Shown here: positions 26,559 to 36,260 of the stretch, piece by piece
How positions within the stretch are numbered: the stretch's first letter is position 1
How the letters are laid out: every line of letters starts with the position of its first letter
Assembly: GCF_900102435.1 (NCBI RefSeq)
Contig: NZ_FNBU01000002.1
Coordinates: forward strand, 1 to 64,000
Source of the DNA: Sporolituus thermophilus DSM 23256
Lineage (GTDB): Bacteria > Bacillota > Negativicutes > Sporomusales > Thermosinaceae
Length of the DNA stretch: 64,000 nucleotides
Direction of reading: 5' to 3'
Program-made: the position numbers and the translations under genes
Notes under the pieces: generated by a model
Seen by the model: only the letters and a program-made list of their open reading frames with translations
Database searches by the model: none
What the model was told of the DNA's origin: nothing

Positions 26559-29351
26559 TTATTTTGCGAGCTGCCGCATAACATCGGCGCAACGCTGACA
26601 TAAGGTCGCGTGTTCGGCATCTTGCCCCACGGTTTCACTGTAAATCCAGCAACGTTCGCATTTGTCACCCTGCGCGGGAGTAACCACGATAGCAAGTTCC
26701 ATATCAGCCGAGCGGAATGCTTCAGGTGGCGCGTTTTCCACGCCCGCAATCAGATTTACGCGAGAAACAATCAAGACAGCTGCCAAATCGGCGACTTCTT
26801 TAAGGCTTGCCAACTCTTTACCGCCAGCGTAAATATCTACCGCCGCATCAAGGGAATGGCCGATAACCTTGCTCCGGCGAGCATTCTCCAATGCCTTGGT
26901 AATTTCGCCTCTGATCTCAAGAATTCTATCCCATTTGGCCTCAAGCCCGACGTCAAGATAGTCCGGCCGAGCAGCGGGCCATTCTGCCAAGTGAACGCTT
27001 TCCGCCATTCCTGCCCGTTTAGGCATGTATTGCCATACTTCCTCCGCGGTAAACGTTAGGATAGGCGCTAACATCACAACCAGCGTCTGCAAAATTTCGT
27101 ACATCGCCGTTTGGGCAGCTCGCCGCTCAACCGCATGGGGAACGGCTGTGTACAGGCGGTCTTTGAGAATGTCAAGATAAATGGCGCTTAAATCGACCGC
27201 ACAAAAATTATGAACGGTGTGATACAACAGGTGAAATTCATATTCATCATAAGCTTTGGTAACTCGTTCCCGTACTCTCTCCAACCGCAGCAATGCCCAG
27301 CGATCAAGTTCTGTCAGCTGATCATACCCTACCCGGTCCCTATCGGGGTCAAAATCTGCTAAGTTGCCGATAAGATAACGGAAAGTATTGCGGATTTTAC
27401 GGTAGACCTCCGCCATCTGTTTTAAAATATCATTGGAAATTCGGATGTCGGCCTTATAATCGGCAGAAGCAACCCAAAGACGCAGAATATCGGCACCGTA
27501 CTGTTTGATGACCTCCTGGGGATAAATGACGTTACCGATAGACTTGGACATTTTTCGGCCTTCGCCATCAACGACAAAGCCATGCGTCAGAACCGTCTTG
27601 TAAGGAGCGCGGCCCCGACTGGCCACGGCTGTGAGCAGTGAGGACTGGAACCAGCCGCGGTGTTGGTCGCTGCCTTCCAGATACATATCAGCCGGCCACT
27701 GGAGTTCTGGCCGCTCCTCTAAGACTGCGGCATGACTGGAACCACTGTCAAACCAAACATCCATAATATCCGTTTCCTTGCGGAAAGTACCATGCCCACA
27801 GTGTGGACAGACAAAGCCTTGCGGCAGAATTTCTGCCGCCGATTTAGCCCACCATGCGTCAGAGCCCTCCCTGCGGAACAATTCGGCAACAGCGCTGATA
27901 GTAGTGTCATTAACAATATGTTCATTGCACTGGTTGCAGTAAAAGATCGGGATAGGAACACCCCATACGCGCTGTCGGGAGATGCACCAGTCCTGACGGT
28001 CAGCGACCATATTATGGATGCGTTCTTCACCCCAAGACGGGACCCACTCTACTCCTTTTATTGCTTCAAGCGCCATTTGTCGGAAACCCTCAACCGAAGC
28101 AAACCACTGCTCGGTCGCCCGATAAATAATTGGATTTTTGCAGCGCCAGCAATGGGCATACTGGTGGCGGATTGTTCCTTTTCCCAAGAGCATATTACGC
28201 TCTGCGAGTTCTTTTATGATAGGTACGTTGGCATCATGAACCAGCATTCCCGCAAACTTGCCGCCTTCGGCCGTAAAGCGGCCGCTATGGTCAACAGGGT
28301 TAATAACCGGTAAATTGTATTTCATGCCAATCTCAAAGTCTTCCTGACCATGACCAGGAGCAGTGTGAACACAGCCCGTACCTTGTTCAAGCGTGACGTG
28401 ATCACCGAGCACAACAACCGATTCGCGGTCAAAAAACGGATGGCCAAATACCATGCCTTCCAGTGCTTCACCTTTTACGGTCGCCAATACCGTATAGTCA
28501 CTAAGACCGTTAGCCTTCATCACCGCGTCGATGAGCTCTGACGCAAGAAGGTAAATCTCATTATTTACTTGTACCCATGCATATTCGAATTCAGGGTTTA
28601 CGGCAATAGCCACGTTTGCCGGAATTGTCCAGGGCGTGGTCGTCCAAATGACGGCATAGACGCCTTCAGGCTTAATTCCGACCGGCAAGCATCCTTTATC
28701 GTCGACGAGCGGAAATTTGACGTAAATGGCATGGGATTTTTTCTCAGCATATTCAATTTCTGCTTCGGCCAGTGCCGTCTCACAGGACGTACACCAATAT
28801 ACCGATTTTAATCCTTTATAGATATACCCTTTTTTAGCCATTTCGCCAAAAACTTCAATCTGTTTGGCCTCATATTCGGGAGTAAGCGTAATATAAGGAT
28901 TATCCCAGTCGCCACTGACACCAAGGCGTTTAAAATCTTCCCGTTGCATATCCAGACATTTGAGAGCATATTCTTTGCATTGCCGGCGCAAGTCCAACGG
29001 GTTAAGTTCATGACGGTTAAGACCTAATATTTTAATCGCCGCGTGCTCAATAGGCAACCCATGCGTGTCCCATCCCGGAACATAGGGAGCATCATAGCCC
29101 CGCAGCGACTTATACTTAACAATTATGTCTTTGAGAATCTTGTTGAGAGCCGTGCCGATATGGATGTTCCCGTTCGCATAAGGTGGCCCGTCATGGAGCA
29201 CAAACTTAGGTTTCCCTTTAGCTTTACTGATTTTTTTTTCATAAATCCTGTTTTTTGTCCAGTATTCCAAAAACTGTGGTTCCCGTTCTGGCAAATTCGC
29301 GCGCATGGGAAAGTCCGTTTGCGGCAAATTCAGTGTTTTACTGTAGTCCAA
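26559..29351 (-). CDS. ileS: Isoleucyl-tRNA synthetase
   Basis: 930 residues from a TTG start at 29351, which has CGGAGGTG 6 nt before it; the 11 codons upstream overlap the T-box terminator. Charges tRNA-Ile. Class I motifs: GNIHIGT (HIGH variant with Thr at the fourth position) near residue 60 and KMSKS near residue 595; the CP1 editing domain lies between. The C-terminal zinc finger reads CERCW...CQRC. Controlled by the isoleucine T-box. Normal length for bacterial-type IleRS. Confidence 0.97.
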   Translation of the reverse strand: MDYSKTLNLPQTDFPMRANLPEREPQFLEYWTKNRIYEKKISKAKGKPKFVLHDGPPYANGNIHIGTALNKILKDIIVKYKSLRGYDAPYVPGWDTHGLPIEHAAIKILGLNRHELNPLDLRRQCKEYALKCLDMQREDFKRLGVSGDWDNPYITLTPEYEAKQIEVFGEMAKKGYIYKGLKSVYWCTSCETALAEAEIEYAEKKSHAIYVKFPLVDDKGCLPVGIKPEGVYAVIWTTTPWTIPANVAIAVNPEFEYAWVQVNNEIYLLASELIDAVMKANGLSDYTVLATVKGEALEGMVFGHPFFDRESVVVLGDHVTLEQGTGCVHTAPGHGQEDFEIGMKYNLPVINPVDHSGRFTAEGGKFAGMLVHDANVPIIKELAERNMLLGKGTIRHQYAHCWRCKNPIIYRATEQWFASVEGFRQMALEAIKGVEWVPSWGEERIHNMVADRQDWCISRQRVWGVPIPIFYCNQCNEHIVNDTTISAVAELFRREGSDAWWAKSAAEILPQGFVCPHCGHGTFRKETDIMDVWFDSGSSHAAVLEERPELQWPADMYLEGSDQHRGWFQSSLLTAVASRGRAPYKTVLTHGFVVDGEGRKMSKSIGNVIYPQEVIKQYGADILRLWVASADYKADIRISNDILKQMAEVYRKIRNTFRYLIGNLADFDPDRDRVGYDQLTELDRWALLRLERVRERVTKAYDEYEFHLLYHTVHNFCAVDLSAIYLDILKDRLYTAVPHAVERRAAQTAMYEILQTLVVMLAPILTFTAEEVWQYMPKRAGMAESVHLAEWPAARPDYLDVGLEAKWDRILEIRGEITKALENARRSKVIGHSLDAAVDIYAGGKELASLKEVADLAAVLIVSRVNLIAGVENAPPEAFRSADMELAIVVTPAQGDKCERCWIYSETVGQDAEHATLCQRCADVMRQLAK

Positions 29352-29367
29352 CAATAACACCTCCGAA

Positions 29368-29404
29368 AAAGTTAAACCTCCCATCCCGCAAGGGACGAGA
29401 GGTT
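29368..29404 (-). terminator. T-box terminator before ileS
   Basis: Stem AACCTC..TCCC with GGGA..GAGGTT around a GCAA-type loop, followed by AACTTTTT on the minus strand. The T-box antiterminator competes with it. Confidence 0.85.
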
Positions 29405-29612
29405 GAATTCCCGTGGTACCACCCTAATTACTGCCCGGTTGGGCAGCCGCTCACTGACGAAATAACGCTCGTCACACGGCGGAGCCTACAGAATGGTTCG
29501 GTCCGCAGCTCAGGAGTGATTTTCACCAAAAGAGCGTTCACCGGGCTCACACCATCCCCGGCTCGCTGGGAACGGTCTTAAAGTTACTCTCTCCGTCATT
29601 GCCGTAACGGTA
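29405..29612 (-). promoter_or_regulatory. Isoleucine T-box leader
   Basis: Minus-strand RNA contains the T-box sequence AGGGTGGTACCACG (29412-29425) whose UGGU pairs with uncharged tRNA, a stem I with GAGAGAGTAAC near the 5' end, and a specifier bulge GTGAAAATCACTC where ATC (29518-29520) is the isoleucine codon. The spacing before the terminator is standard. Uncharged tRNA-Ile would favour antitermination and ileS expression. Confidence 0.93.
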
Positions 29613-29626
29613 TTGTTGATAGCAAT

Positions 29627-29655
29627 ATTATACAAACAACTCGCCAAAGAGTCAA
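29627..29655 (-). promoter_or_regulatory. Promoter of ileS
   Basis: Minus strand TTGACT (29650-29655), 17-nt spacer, perfect TATAAT (29627-29632), just upstream of the T-box stem I. Confidence 0.85.
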
Positions 29656-29674
29656 ATTATGCAAATTTGGCCGC

Positions 29675-29977
29675 CTACAGCTTGTCTAGTATCGTCGTAA
29701 ACTGCTCTGGGTCAATGCCCATAATCTTGATGACCTTACTGCGGCTCTTCTGTCCGCTAACTAAAGCAATCCTGGTCTTGGCAACGTCAAACAATGAGGC
29801 GAAAAAAGCAATACAGGCTTGATTGGCTTCCCCTTCCACCGGCGGCGAAGCAACGCAAACTTTCAAACTATCGCCGGCAAGGCCTATCACGGCATTACGG
29901 CCGGCGCGCGGCTGTACCCTTATTTTGAACGATATGCCGTCCGGCGCAACTTTAAAGTCTAAACCGCGCCAGTCCAA
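29675..29977 (-). CDS. YggU-family (DUF167) protein
   Basis: 100 residues. DUF167 fold with SFKIRVQPRAGRNAVIG and VEGEANQACIAFFASLF, the two family blocks. Function unknown; members are commonly found in the ylm/divIVA or yggS-proC cluster, as here. It starts 2 nt after divIVA. Confidence 0.88.
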   Translation of the reverse strand: MDWRGLDFKVAPDGISFKIRVQPRAGRNAVIGLAGDSLKVCVASPPVEGEANQACIAFFASLFDVAKTRIALVSGQKSRSKVIKIMGIDPEQFTTILDKL

Positions 29978-29979
29978 TC

Positions 29980-30432
29980 CTATCCTTCATCCTCTTCGCT
30001 CGATTTTAATAGTTCTAATTGCGCCTGCAGCAAACTAGTCATCCGCGTCCGGTAAACGTGAATCTGTTTTTTCAGTTCCTCGTACTCACTGTTTAACCGC
30101 CGCACTTTGGCCATCGCCTCTTCTACCAGTTTTTGCGCCCTAATCTCGGCTTCCTTTTTCATCAGCTCTGTTTCCTTCTTGGCATTGAGCTTGACTTCTT
30201 CCGCCGTCTCCTGGGCAATTACCAGAGTATTGTGCAGGGTGTTTTCCATGTGCTGATAATGCTCTAGTTTGCTGTTAACCCGTTCCAGCGTCTCCTTGAG
30301 CTCAATATTCTCGCGGTACAGTTTTTCGTAATCTTTTATGACACGGTCAAGAAACTCGTCAACTTCTTCTTCGTTGTAGCCGCGAAAACACCGTTTGAAC
30401 TCCTTGTTATGTATGTCCAAGGGAGTTAGCAT
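29980..30432 (-). CDS. divIVA: DivIVA-family polar/septal coiled-coil protein
   Basis: 150 residues. The N-terminal lipid-binding domain has LTPLDIHNKEFKRCFRGYNEEEVDEFLD (parts), followed by long heptad-repeat coiled coil to about residue 140. It recruits proteins to curved membrane at poles and septa. The start at 30432 is used because GGAGGTG overlaps the earlier ATG. It closes the ylmE-sepF-proC-ylmH group with yggU. Confidence 0.94.
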   Translation of the reverse strand: MLTPLDIHNKEFKRCFRGYNEEEVDEFLDRVIKDYEKLYRENIELKETLERVNSKLEHYQHMENTLHNTLVIAQETAEEVKLNAKKETELMKKEAEIRAQKLVEEAMAKVRRLNSEYEELKKQIHVYRTRMTSLLQAQLELLKSSEEDEG

Positions 30433-30450
30433 GTTGACACCTCCACACAA

Positions 30451-31239
30451 TTACACAAAGCGTTTTAGAAAGATACTAGTGCGGCCTTTCTTGGTTTGTC
30501 CCAAAACCTCGCAAATCTCTACCCGGCCCCGTCCGCGCATAGAAATTATGTCACCTGGTTTTACGGTTTGAGCGGCATTCTTGGCCTCCTGCCAATTCAC
30601 TTTTATCTTATCAGCCGCTATCTCTGCAGCCATCTTGGTTCGCGACAGACCAAACCCTGCCGCGGCGACAACATCTAAACGCAAGGAAGGCACGGTTGCC
30701 CGAATCTCTTTGACTTGCACGATACGCGGTGTAATATCGCTCAGCGGTATAATCTTGACTGTTACGGGCGCGGCACCGACCTTCAATAAGTTGTTTTCAA
30801 TAAAGCCGGCCATTGCCGTATCAACAACCACCCGGGCACCGCTGCCGGTCATAATTATATCGCCGACTACGTCCCGGTCGATTCCCAGGCCCATCAGGGC
30901 ACCGAGCATGTCACGATGCGAAAGCTCATAATATCGGGCATCCCAGGCAATCCCCACCGCGGTAATGCCAAAATCGATAGAACCTAAAAAATCTTCATGA
31001 ACAAAAACGGCTTTTAACCGTTCGGCTCCCTCATAGCCACCGCTGCTCTCGAGCCGGAGCGACGTAAAATGGGCAACTATTGTTTCAGCAACGCTAAATC
31101 CATAAGGATCCAGAAAATGACTGGCCCGGTATTTACGAGTACGCAGCACCGTTTCGGCATAGTCAAGCAAACGGGCGGCAAGTTCACCATCGCCGCTCGC
31201 CCGGTAATACCGGAGAATTTTTTCCCGTTCACTTGCCAT
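30451..31239 (-). CDS. ylmH: YlmH, S4-domain RNA-binding protein
   Basis: 262 residues from ATG at 31239. N-terminal YlmH domain (FLDPYGFSVAE) and a C-terminal S4 RNA-binding domain (SLRLDVVAAAGFGLSRTKMAAEI, parts). Homologues act on tRNA-carrying ribosomal complexes and in ribosome rescue. The start overlaps the proC end by 11 nt; the 33 extra upstream residues lie inside proC and are rejected. Confidence 0.9.
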   Translation of the reverse strand: MASEREKILRYYRASGDGELAARLLDYAETVLRTRKYRASHFLDPYGFSVAETIVAHFTSLRLESSGGYEGAERLKAVFVHEDFLGSIDFGITAVGIAWDARYYELSHRDMLGALMGLGIDRDVVGDIIMTGSGARVVVDTAMAGFIENNLLKVGAAPVTVKIIPLSDITPRIVQVKEIRATVPSLRLDVVAAAGFGLSRTKMAAEIAADKIKVNWQEAKNAAQTVKPGDIISMRGRGRVEICEVLGQTKKGRTSIFLKRFV

Positions 31240-32050
31240 GAAGCTGCCCCATTTCGCGGGAACGCTCGGTTGCCGCGACAACGGCATCAATAACCGTGCC
31301 CCGCACGCCTTTTTGTTCCAGCACATGAAGTCCAGCAATCGTCGTCCCTGCGGGCGAAGTCACCGCATCACGCAGTTTTGCAGGATGTTCGCCTGTTTCG
31401 ACCACCATTTTAGCTGCCCCAAGTATTGTTTGGGCCGCCAAAAGCAACGCTGTCTGCCGGGAAAGACCAACGCGCACACCGGCATCAGCCAATGCCTCAA
31501 TAAATAAAAATGTATAAGCGGGACCGCTCCCGGACAGGCCTGTCACCGCATCCATCGCCTTTTCATCTACGGCTACGGCTTTGCCCACTGCGTCAAAAAT
31601 GAGCGTTGCCAGTTCCCCGTGTTCCGGTCTGGCGTTTTGCCCGAGAGCAAACGCCGATACACCTGCGCCCACCGCCACCGGGGTATTTGGCATAACGCGA
31701 ATGATTGGCGCCTTGCCTAGTTTTGCCTCAATCCGGTCAATGGTAATCCCTGCCGCTACTGAAATTACGACTTTGGCCGGCGTCATAACAGGGGCGATCG
31801 TTACTAATACATCGTCAATCACTTGCGGTTTGACGGTCAAAAAAACGATATCGGCTTGTCCCGCCGCGTCACACCCGTTAACCGTAGTAAGAACATTATA
31901 GGTGTGCCTTAAATAATCGAGGCGGGATTGCGCCACATCGCACACCATTATTTGTTGCGGCTCTACCAGCTTGGCTGTCAATAAGCCTTTCAACAGCGCT
32001 TCAGCCATGGCACCGCCGCCGATAAAAGCCAGCTGTTTCTGGTGTAACAT
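31229..32050 (-). CDS. proC: Pyrroline-5-carboxylate reductase
   Basis: 273 residues. Last step of proline synthesis. The N-terminal Rossmann motif is FIGGGAMAEALL; VMPNTP and GLSGSGPAY are the family blocks with catalytic residues. It sits between sepF and ylmH, where many Firmicutes place ylmG or proC. Confidence 0.95.
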   Translation of the reverse strand: MLHQKQLAFIGGGAMAEALLKGLLTAKLVEPQQIMVCDVAQSRLDYLRHTYNVLTTVNGCDAAGQADIVFLTVKPQVIDDVLVTIAPVMTPAKVVISVAAGITIDRIEAKLGKAPIIRVMPNTPVAVGAGVSAFALGQNARPEHGELATLIFDAVGKAVAVDEKAMDAVTGLSGSGPAYTFLFIEALADAGVRVGLSRQTALLLAAQTILGAAKMVVETGEHPAKLRDAVTSPAGTTIAGLHVLEQKGVRGTVIDAVVAATERSREMGQLHGK

Positions 32051-32074
32051 AGAACCTCCTTCTAATATTTACGG

Positions 32075-32503
32075 TTACTTGTTCCAGGGGAGAAAAGCTT
32101 TATCGGCCCCTTCCTCGCGCGGAGTATAGCTGACGTCTACATTATTGGGGGCGCACAGGAAAATGTTGTGACCAATTTTTTGAATCACGCCGCCTAGGGC
32201 GTAAGTAGTACCACTGATGAAATCAATCATGCGCTTAGCCACTTCTTTGTCCGTATTTTCAAAGTTGACCACTACCGGCTTACGGTTTTTGAGGTGGTCG
32301 GCAACGTGCTGCGCGTCATCAAAGGTAAACGGTTCTACGACCATGACCTTAATCTGCTTTTGCTGGGTCGTCGTTGGCAAACTGACTAGATTACCGCCTT
32401 TTTTGCTTTTTGCTGCCGGCTCATCCTGCCTAGGCCGCTCTTCTTCCGCTTCTACCGGTTCGAACAATCCCAGACTCCCCCAGACTTTCTCCATGAATTT
32501 CAT
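32075..32503 (-). CDS. sepF: SepF, FtsZ-membrane anchor
   Basis: 142 residues. Cell-division protein: an N-terminal amphipathic helix (MKFMEKVWGSLGLF) binds membrane, an acidic/charged linker (about 17-45) follows, then the SepF core (KIMVVEPFTFDDAQ-like, VNFENTDKEVAKRMIDFISG in part) and C-terminus. It overlaps ylmE as ATGA, so translation is coupled. Confidence 0.94.
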   Translation of the reverse strand: MKFMEKVWGSLGLFEPVEAEEERPRQDEPAAKSKKGGNLVSLPTTTQQKQIKVMVVEPFTFDDAQHVADHLKNRKPVVVNFENTDKEVAKRMIDFISGTTYALGGVIQKIGHNIFLCAPNNVDVSYTPREEGADKAFLPWNK

Positions 32504-33222
32504 ATTTGTTTACCTCCCCCTCGATATTGGCGCGGTCCAAAAATTCCTGTTCCAATCCGCACTAAGTTCGCGCCTTCTTCTACGGCGACCGTATAATCGT
32601 TGGTCATCCCCATTGATAACCATTTGATATCACTGCCCGGCAAATTTAGCGCCTTGAGTTCGCAATAAATATGATAGAGTTCCCGAAAGACAGGACGAGT
32701 CATTTCTGCATCATCAAAGAAGGGAGCGATAGTCATAAGTCCACACAGACGGACATGTTCGAAGCCGGCCACAAGCCGCGCCAGGACAAGTGCTTCACGC
32801 GGCGAAACCCCAAATTTCGTTTCCTCGCCGGCTACATTAACCTGCAGCAGGATGTCCTGCCGTTTACCGATTTTTGCCGCCGCCCGGTCAATCTCCCGCG
32901 CCAGTCGCTCGCTGTCCACGGAATGAATTAAATCAAATAAAGATACTGCCTGCCGTACTTTATTCGTCTGCAAGTGCCCGATGAGATGCCACTCAACGGT
33001 TCTGTCAAGGCTGTTATATTTAGCCATCGCTTCTTGGACGCGGTTTTCACCTACTACGGTAACGCCATGGTCAATAGCTTCCCGCATGGCGGCAACATCC
33101 TGATTTTTCGTTACAGCAATAATTGTGACGGGCTGTAATTGCTCGGCAATATGCGAGCTACGGCGCGTTAAAGCGCTGCGAATATTTTGGGCAATAGTTT
33201 CCAGGTTACCGGCAATGGACAT
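32500..33222 (-). CDS. ylmE: YggS/YlmE-family PLP homeostasis protein
   Basis: 240 residues. PLP-binding TIM barrel without known enzymatic activity, maintaining vitamin B6 balance. The PLP lysine is in IIAVTKNQ; GENRVQEA, WHLIGHLQTNK and LSMGMTNDYTVAVEEG are the other blocks. The start at 33222 follows GGAGGGG. Proteins of this group usually lie between pgeF and sepF, as here. Confidence 0.93.
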   Translation of the reverse strand: MSIAGNLETIAQNIRSALTRRSSHIAEQLQPVTIIAVTKNQDVAAMREAIDHGVTVVGENRVQEAMAKYNSLDRTVEWHLIGHLQTNKVRQAVSLFDLIHSVDSERLAREIDRAAAKIGKRQDILLQVNVAGEETKFGVSPREALVLARLVAGFEHVRLCGLMTIAPFFDDAEMTRPVFRELYHIYCELKALNLPGSDIKWLSMGMTNDYTVAVEEGANLVRIGTGIFGPRQYRGGGKQI

Positions 33223-33313
33223 GGTAAACCCCTCCACATTGCTTTATTCGCCCATAAACAAAATTTTCCTCTTGTAGTGTATCCTTAACATAAAAAATTA
33301 TTGAAAAAGCGAA

Positions 33314-33346
33314 AGAAAAAACAGCCGTTTTGTCTAATCCGGCTGT
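33314..33346 (-). terminator. Terminator after pgeF
   Basis: ACAGCCG/CGGCTGT stem with a 12-nt loop and TTTTTT on the minus strand. It ends the radical-SAM-pgeF transcript. Confidence 0.8.
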
Positions 33347-33354
33347 CTTTATTC

Positions 33355-34170
33355 TTAAAGAGTAATCAGCGCCCCCATTCGCCCCGTTTGCCCTTTTTCG
33401 GCCCGGTGCGAATAAAAGAGAGCCGTGTTGCAAGCGGTGCAGATACCGCTGAGCACGATATTTTCCGGCGAAACGCCGATTTCCAAAAGTTGTACACGGT
33501 TAGCCTCCCACAGATCTAATAACCAATGGTCAGCACTGCGCGGACTGACCAGTTTCTGCCACTGGCTAAAATTTTGCGACAACGGGGCAATTACCGTCCG
33601 GTCTACTTCATAGCAGCAGGGACCAATCGACGGACCAATCCCGACAAGGCAATCGCGGGGCCGTGTTCCAAAATGGGCCTGCATCGTTAGAACAGTCTTC
33701 TGCGCAATCTTCGCCACCGTCCCTTTCCAGCCGGCATGACTGACCCCGATGACCTTTTGTACCGGATCGGCAATTAGTACCGGTACGCAATCGGCAAAAA
33801 AAAGCATTAACGGAACGTCCGGAGCATTGGTTACAAGTGCATCAGTTCCTGCAATAGCCGTGGTGTAGTCCGCATGACCCCGCCCCCTATCGGCGGCAGT
33901 AACGACAGCAATGCGGTCACCGTGGACCTGCTGCGCCGTAACAACGTGTGCAAAAACTACGCCAATGGCATCGCAAAATCGTTTCCGGTTGGCAACCACC
34001 CGCTCTTGGTGATCAGCCGTTTTGATCCCTAAGTTCAGCGAGTTGAACGGTAGTTCACTAACGCCGCCGAGTCGTGTAGAAAAACCATGCCTGATGCCGG
34101 CGGCATTAAAATGGGAAAAAACGCCAAACCAAACACCGTGGGTGCCGTGACATAACACAAAGTCCTTCAT
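33355..34170 (-). CDS. pgeF: Peptidoglycan editing factor / purine nucleoside phosphorylase, YlmD/YfiH (LACC1) family
   Basis: 271 residues. LACC1/YfiH-fold enzyme with zinc and catalytic residues in VHGDRIAV, FFADCVPVLI and SHAGWKGTV. Family members phosphorolyse purine nucleosides and are reported to edit UDP-MurNAc-L-Ser in E. coli. The start at 34170 overlaps the radical-SAM gene stop as ATGA and has AAGGAGGGAG before it. Confidence 0.93.
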   Translation of the reverse strand: MKDFVLCHGTHGVWFGVFSHFNAAGIRHGFSTRLGGVSELPFNSLNLGIKTADHQERVVANRKRFCDAIGVVFAHVVTAQQVHGDRIAVVTAADRGRGHADYTTAIAGTDALVTNAPDVPLMLFFADCVPVLIADPVQKVIGVSHAGWKGTVAKIAQKTVLTMQAHFGTRPRDCLVGIGPSIGPCCYEVDRTVIAPLSQNFSQWQKLVSPRSADHWLLDLWEANRVQLLEIGVSPENIVLSGICTACNTALFYSHRAEKGQTGRMGALITL

Positions 34171-35921
34171 ATTACTCCCTCCTTCGCAGGTGATGTACAG
34201 ACACCGCAACGCACACACCCGGGCACACATGGCGCCGTAAAACGCTCCTCTTGCGCGTTGCCGAGCTCTTTAACCAGATAGCCGGTTTCTAAGCCCATAT
34301 CAAGGTTGTCCCATGGCAGCACCTCGTCTAACGACCTGGCCCGGTAGAGATAAAAAGCATCGTCCAGCCCGTGCTCTTTGAGAGCTTTCTTCCACGCTTT
34401 AGCTCCGCCCCGCCGGTGGACGGTATGCAGAACAGCTCCCAAACGGCGGTCGCCACGCGACAAGACACCCTGAATATATGCTTCGCGGACGGGTTCAACC
34501 AGGATTTCAATACCTTTTTGGCCTTTAAGCGCCGCTGTGATTTGACTGAGCCTGGCTTCTACCGTTTCTACCGGCGCCATCGGCAGCCACTGGAACGGCG
34601 TAAACGGCTTCGGAATGAACGGATTTATACTAAGCGTCAGTTTTCCCTTGCTCCCACGGCCTTCCATGTGTTTTTTTACATTTTGGGCCATTTCTACGAT
34701 AGCATCAACATCCTCATCCTGTTCATACGGCAGTCCTACCATGATATACAAACGGACATGGGGAATGCCGGCTCCTGTCGCCATATCAATTGCTTCGTAC
34801 AAGTGTTGATCATCAATTCCTTTGTTGATAACCCGGCGCAGCCGTTCACTTCCTGCCTCAGGGGCAAGCGTAATGGTTTTATGGCCGCTGGCCGCCAAGG
34901 CCCGGACAAGAGTGTCGGTCAATGAATCAGCCCGCAGTGAAGCAACTGACAACGCCATGTTTCGCGATAAAATCAATTGGCAAAGCCGGTCAATTTCGGG
35001 ATAATCGGAAATGGCTGCGCCCATGAGTCCTACCTTGAGGCCATAGCGCTGGGCCTCTGCTACCGCCTCACTGATTTGAGCCAATGGTCGCATGCGCGGC
35101 CGGCGAAAACAGTAACCGGCCATGCAAAACCGGCAATGACGGCCGCAGCCACGCCCTACTTCTACCAAAAACATCCCTTTAAACTCCGTTTCCGGCGTCA
35201 CAATCACCGTCTGTGCCTTATAACGGGTTAAATCCTTTACCCAGCGACGTCTAACCCGGTCAGGAACATCCGCTGTCCGCCGATATTCACGGATAACGCC
35301 GTTAACATCATAGACGGGTTGATAAAAGCGCGGCACATATATGCCCTCAATTTGAGCAAAGCGGCGCAAAATTTCTTCTCTGGTTAGCCCCCGTTGTTTA
35401 CAAAGATAATAGGTATCTAAAAGCTCATGAATAACTTCCTCGCCTTCGCCAACAATGGCGGCATCGATAAAGTCAGCCAACGGTTCAGGATTGAAAGTGG
35501 CACACGGCCCGCCGATAATAACCAGTGGATCTTTCTCCGATCGCTTGCCGGCCAAAAGCGGGACTTTTCCCAACGCCAATATTTCAAGAATATGAAAATA
35601 ATCCATCTCGAAAGTTATAGCGATGCCGATTAGGGGAAACTCGTACAGGGGGCGTTGGGTTTCCAGCGTCAAAAGCGGTGTGTTGGTACGAGCATATTCT
35701 TCCGCTGTTTTCTTGTCAGGCAGAAAGATACGTTCGCAGGCCGTATCGCCCCGTTGATTGATTTGCTCATAAATAATGTGAAAACCAAGATTTGACATCC
35801 CGACCCGATATGTGTTCGGGTACACCAGAGCAAAGCCGTGGCGTGAACCAGGCGCAAACACCATAGCATTTTGTTCCATAGCCAGGGTTTGCCGTAATTT
35901 TTCTTTTAAATGCCAGGACAC
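34167..35921 (-). CDS. B12-binding-domain radical-SAM protein, TIGR03960-like
   Basis: 584 residues. The N-terminal B12-binding-like region (about 1-170) holds PNTYRVGMSNLGF and IIGGPCATFNPEPLADF. The radical-SAM core has CGRHCRFC (CxxxCxxC) near residue 260, and MVGLPYEQDEDV and INPFIPKPFTPFQW in the barrel. Near the C-terminus a further cysteine cluster CVPGCVRCGVC (about 570-580) could bind a second Fe-S cluster. I know the family by its TIGR03960 layout, usually followed by a DUF2344/TIGR03936 gene; here pgeF follows. Reaction unknown. Confidence 0.85.
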   Translation of the reverse strand: MSWHLKEKLRQTLAMEQNAMVFAPGSRHGFALVYPNTYRVGMSNLGFHIIYEQINQRGDTACERIFLPDKKTAEEYARTNTPLLTLETQRPLYEFPLIGIAITFEMDYFHILEILALGKVPLLAGKRSEKDPLVIIGGPCATFNPEPLADFIDAAIVGEGEEVIHELLDTYYLCKQRGLTREEILRRFAQIEGIYVPRFYQPVYDVNGVIREYRRTADVPDRVRRRWVKDLTRYKAQTVIVTPETEFKGMFLVEVGRGCGRHCRFCMAGYCFRRPRMRPLAQISEAVAEAQRYGLKVGLMGAAISDYPEIDRLCQLILSRNMALSVASLRADSLTDTLVRALAASGHKTITLAPEAGSERLRRVINKGIDDQHLYEAIDMATGAGIPHVRLYIMVGLPYEQDEDVDAIVEMAQNVKKHMEGRGSKGKLTLSINPFIPKPFTPFQWLPMAPVETVEARLSQITAALKGQKGIEILVEPVREAYIQGVLSRGDRRLGAVLHTVHRRGGAKAWKKALKEHGLDDAFYLYRARSLDEVLPWDNLDMGLETGYLVKELGNAQEERFTAPCVPGCVRCGVCTSPAKEGVI

Positions 35922-35972
35922 GGTATCACTCCTGTAACACTATATATTCATATATTCCCCCTGCCGGCATAA

Positions 35973-36001
35973 GAAAAACAGCCCACTGTCATTGTGAGCT
36001 G
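35973..36001 (-). terminator. Terminator overlapping the end of the small membrane-protein gene
   Basis: CAGCTCAC/GTGGGCTG stem with one G-U pair, 7-nt loop, followed on the minus strand by TTTTTCTT. It spans the stop codon at 35989-35991. Confidence 0.75.
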
Positions 36002-36189
36002 CTAAAAATTTTGTTGCGAACATCCTCTAGCTGCTCAGGCCGCAGCGCTTTACCGCGCAGCAAATCAAAGAGACAGTTTAGCACCATTGCCTGGTCGGAT
36101 AGTCTCTCCTCGTAATGGCGCTGTAAAATTACGACGTGAGCCGCAAGCCCGGCAACCATCAGCAACAAGATAAGTTCAATCGCCGACAT
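35989..36189 (-). CDS. Small single-pass membrane protein
   Basis: 66 residues. One N-terminal hydrophobic helix (ELILLLMVAGLAAHVVIL), then a charged helix. No named family is recognised. It has its own ATG with a Shine-Dalgarno-like AAAGAGGGGATGA and a terminator at the stop. It lies between nrdG and the radical-SAM gene. Confidence 0.55.
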   Translation of the reverse strand: MSAIELILLLMVAGLAAHVVILQRHYEERLSDQAMVLNCLFDLLRGKALRPEQLEDVRNKIFSSSQ

Positions 36190-36260
36190 TTCATCATCCC
36201 CTCTTTCCTTTTTTACAGACTCTATTTATATGCCGCGAAAAGAAGGGATATGACGAATCT

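Noticed and set aside
26483-26749. N-terminal extension of the DUF5665 frame
   Set aside because: These codons run through the ileS terminator and the end of ileS; a good ribosome site lies at the internal ATG at 26482.
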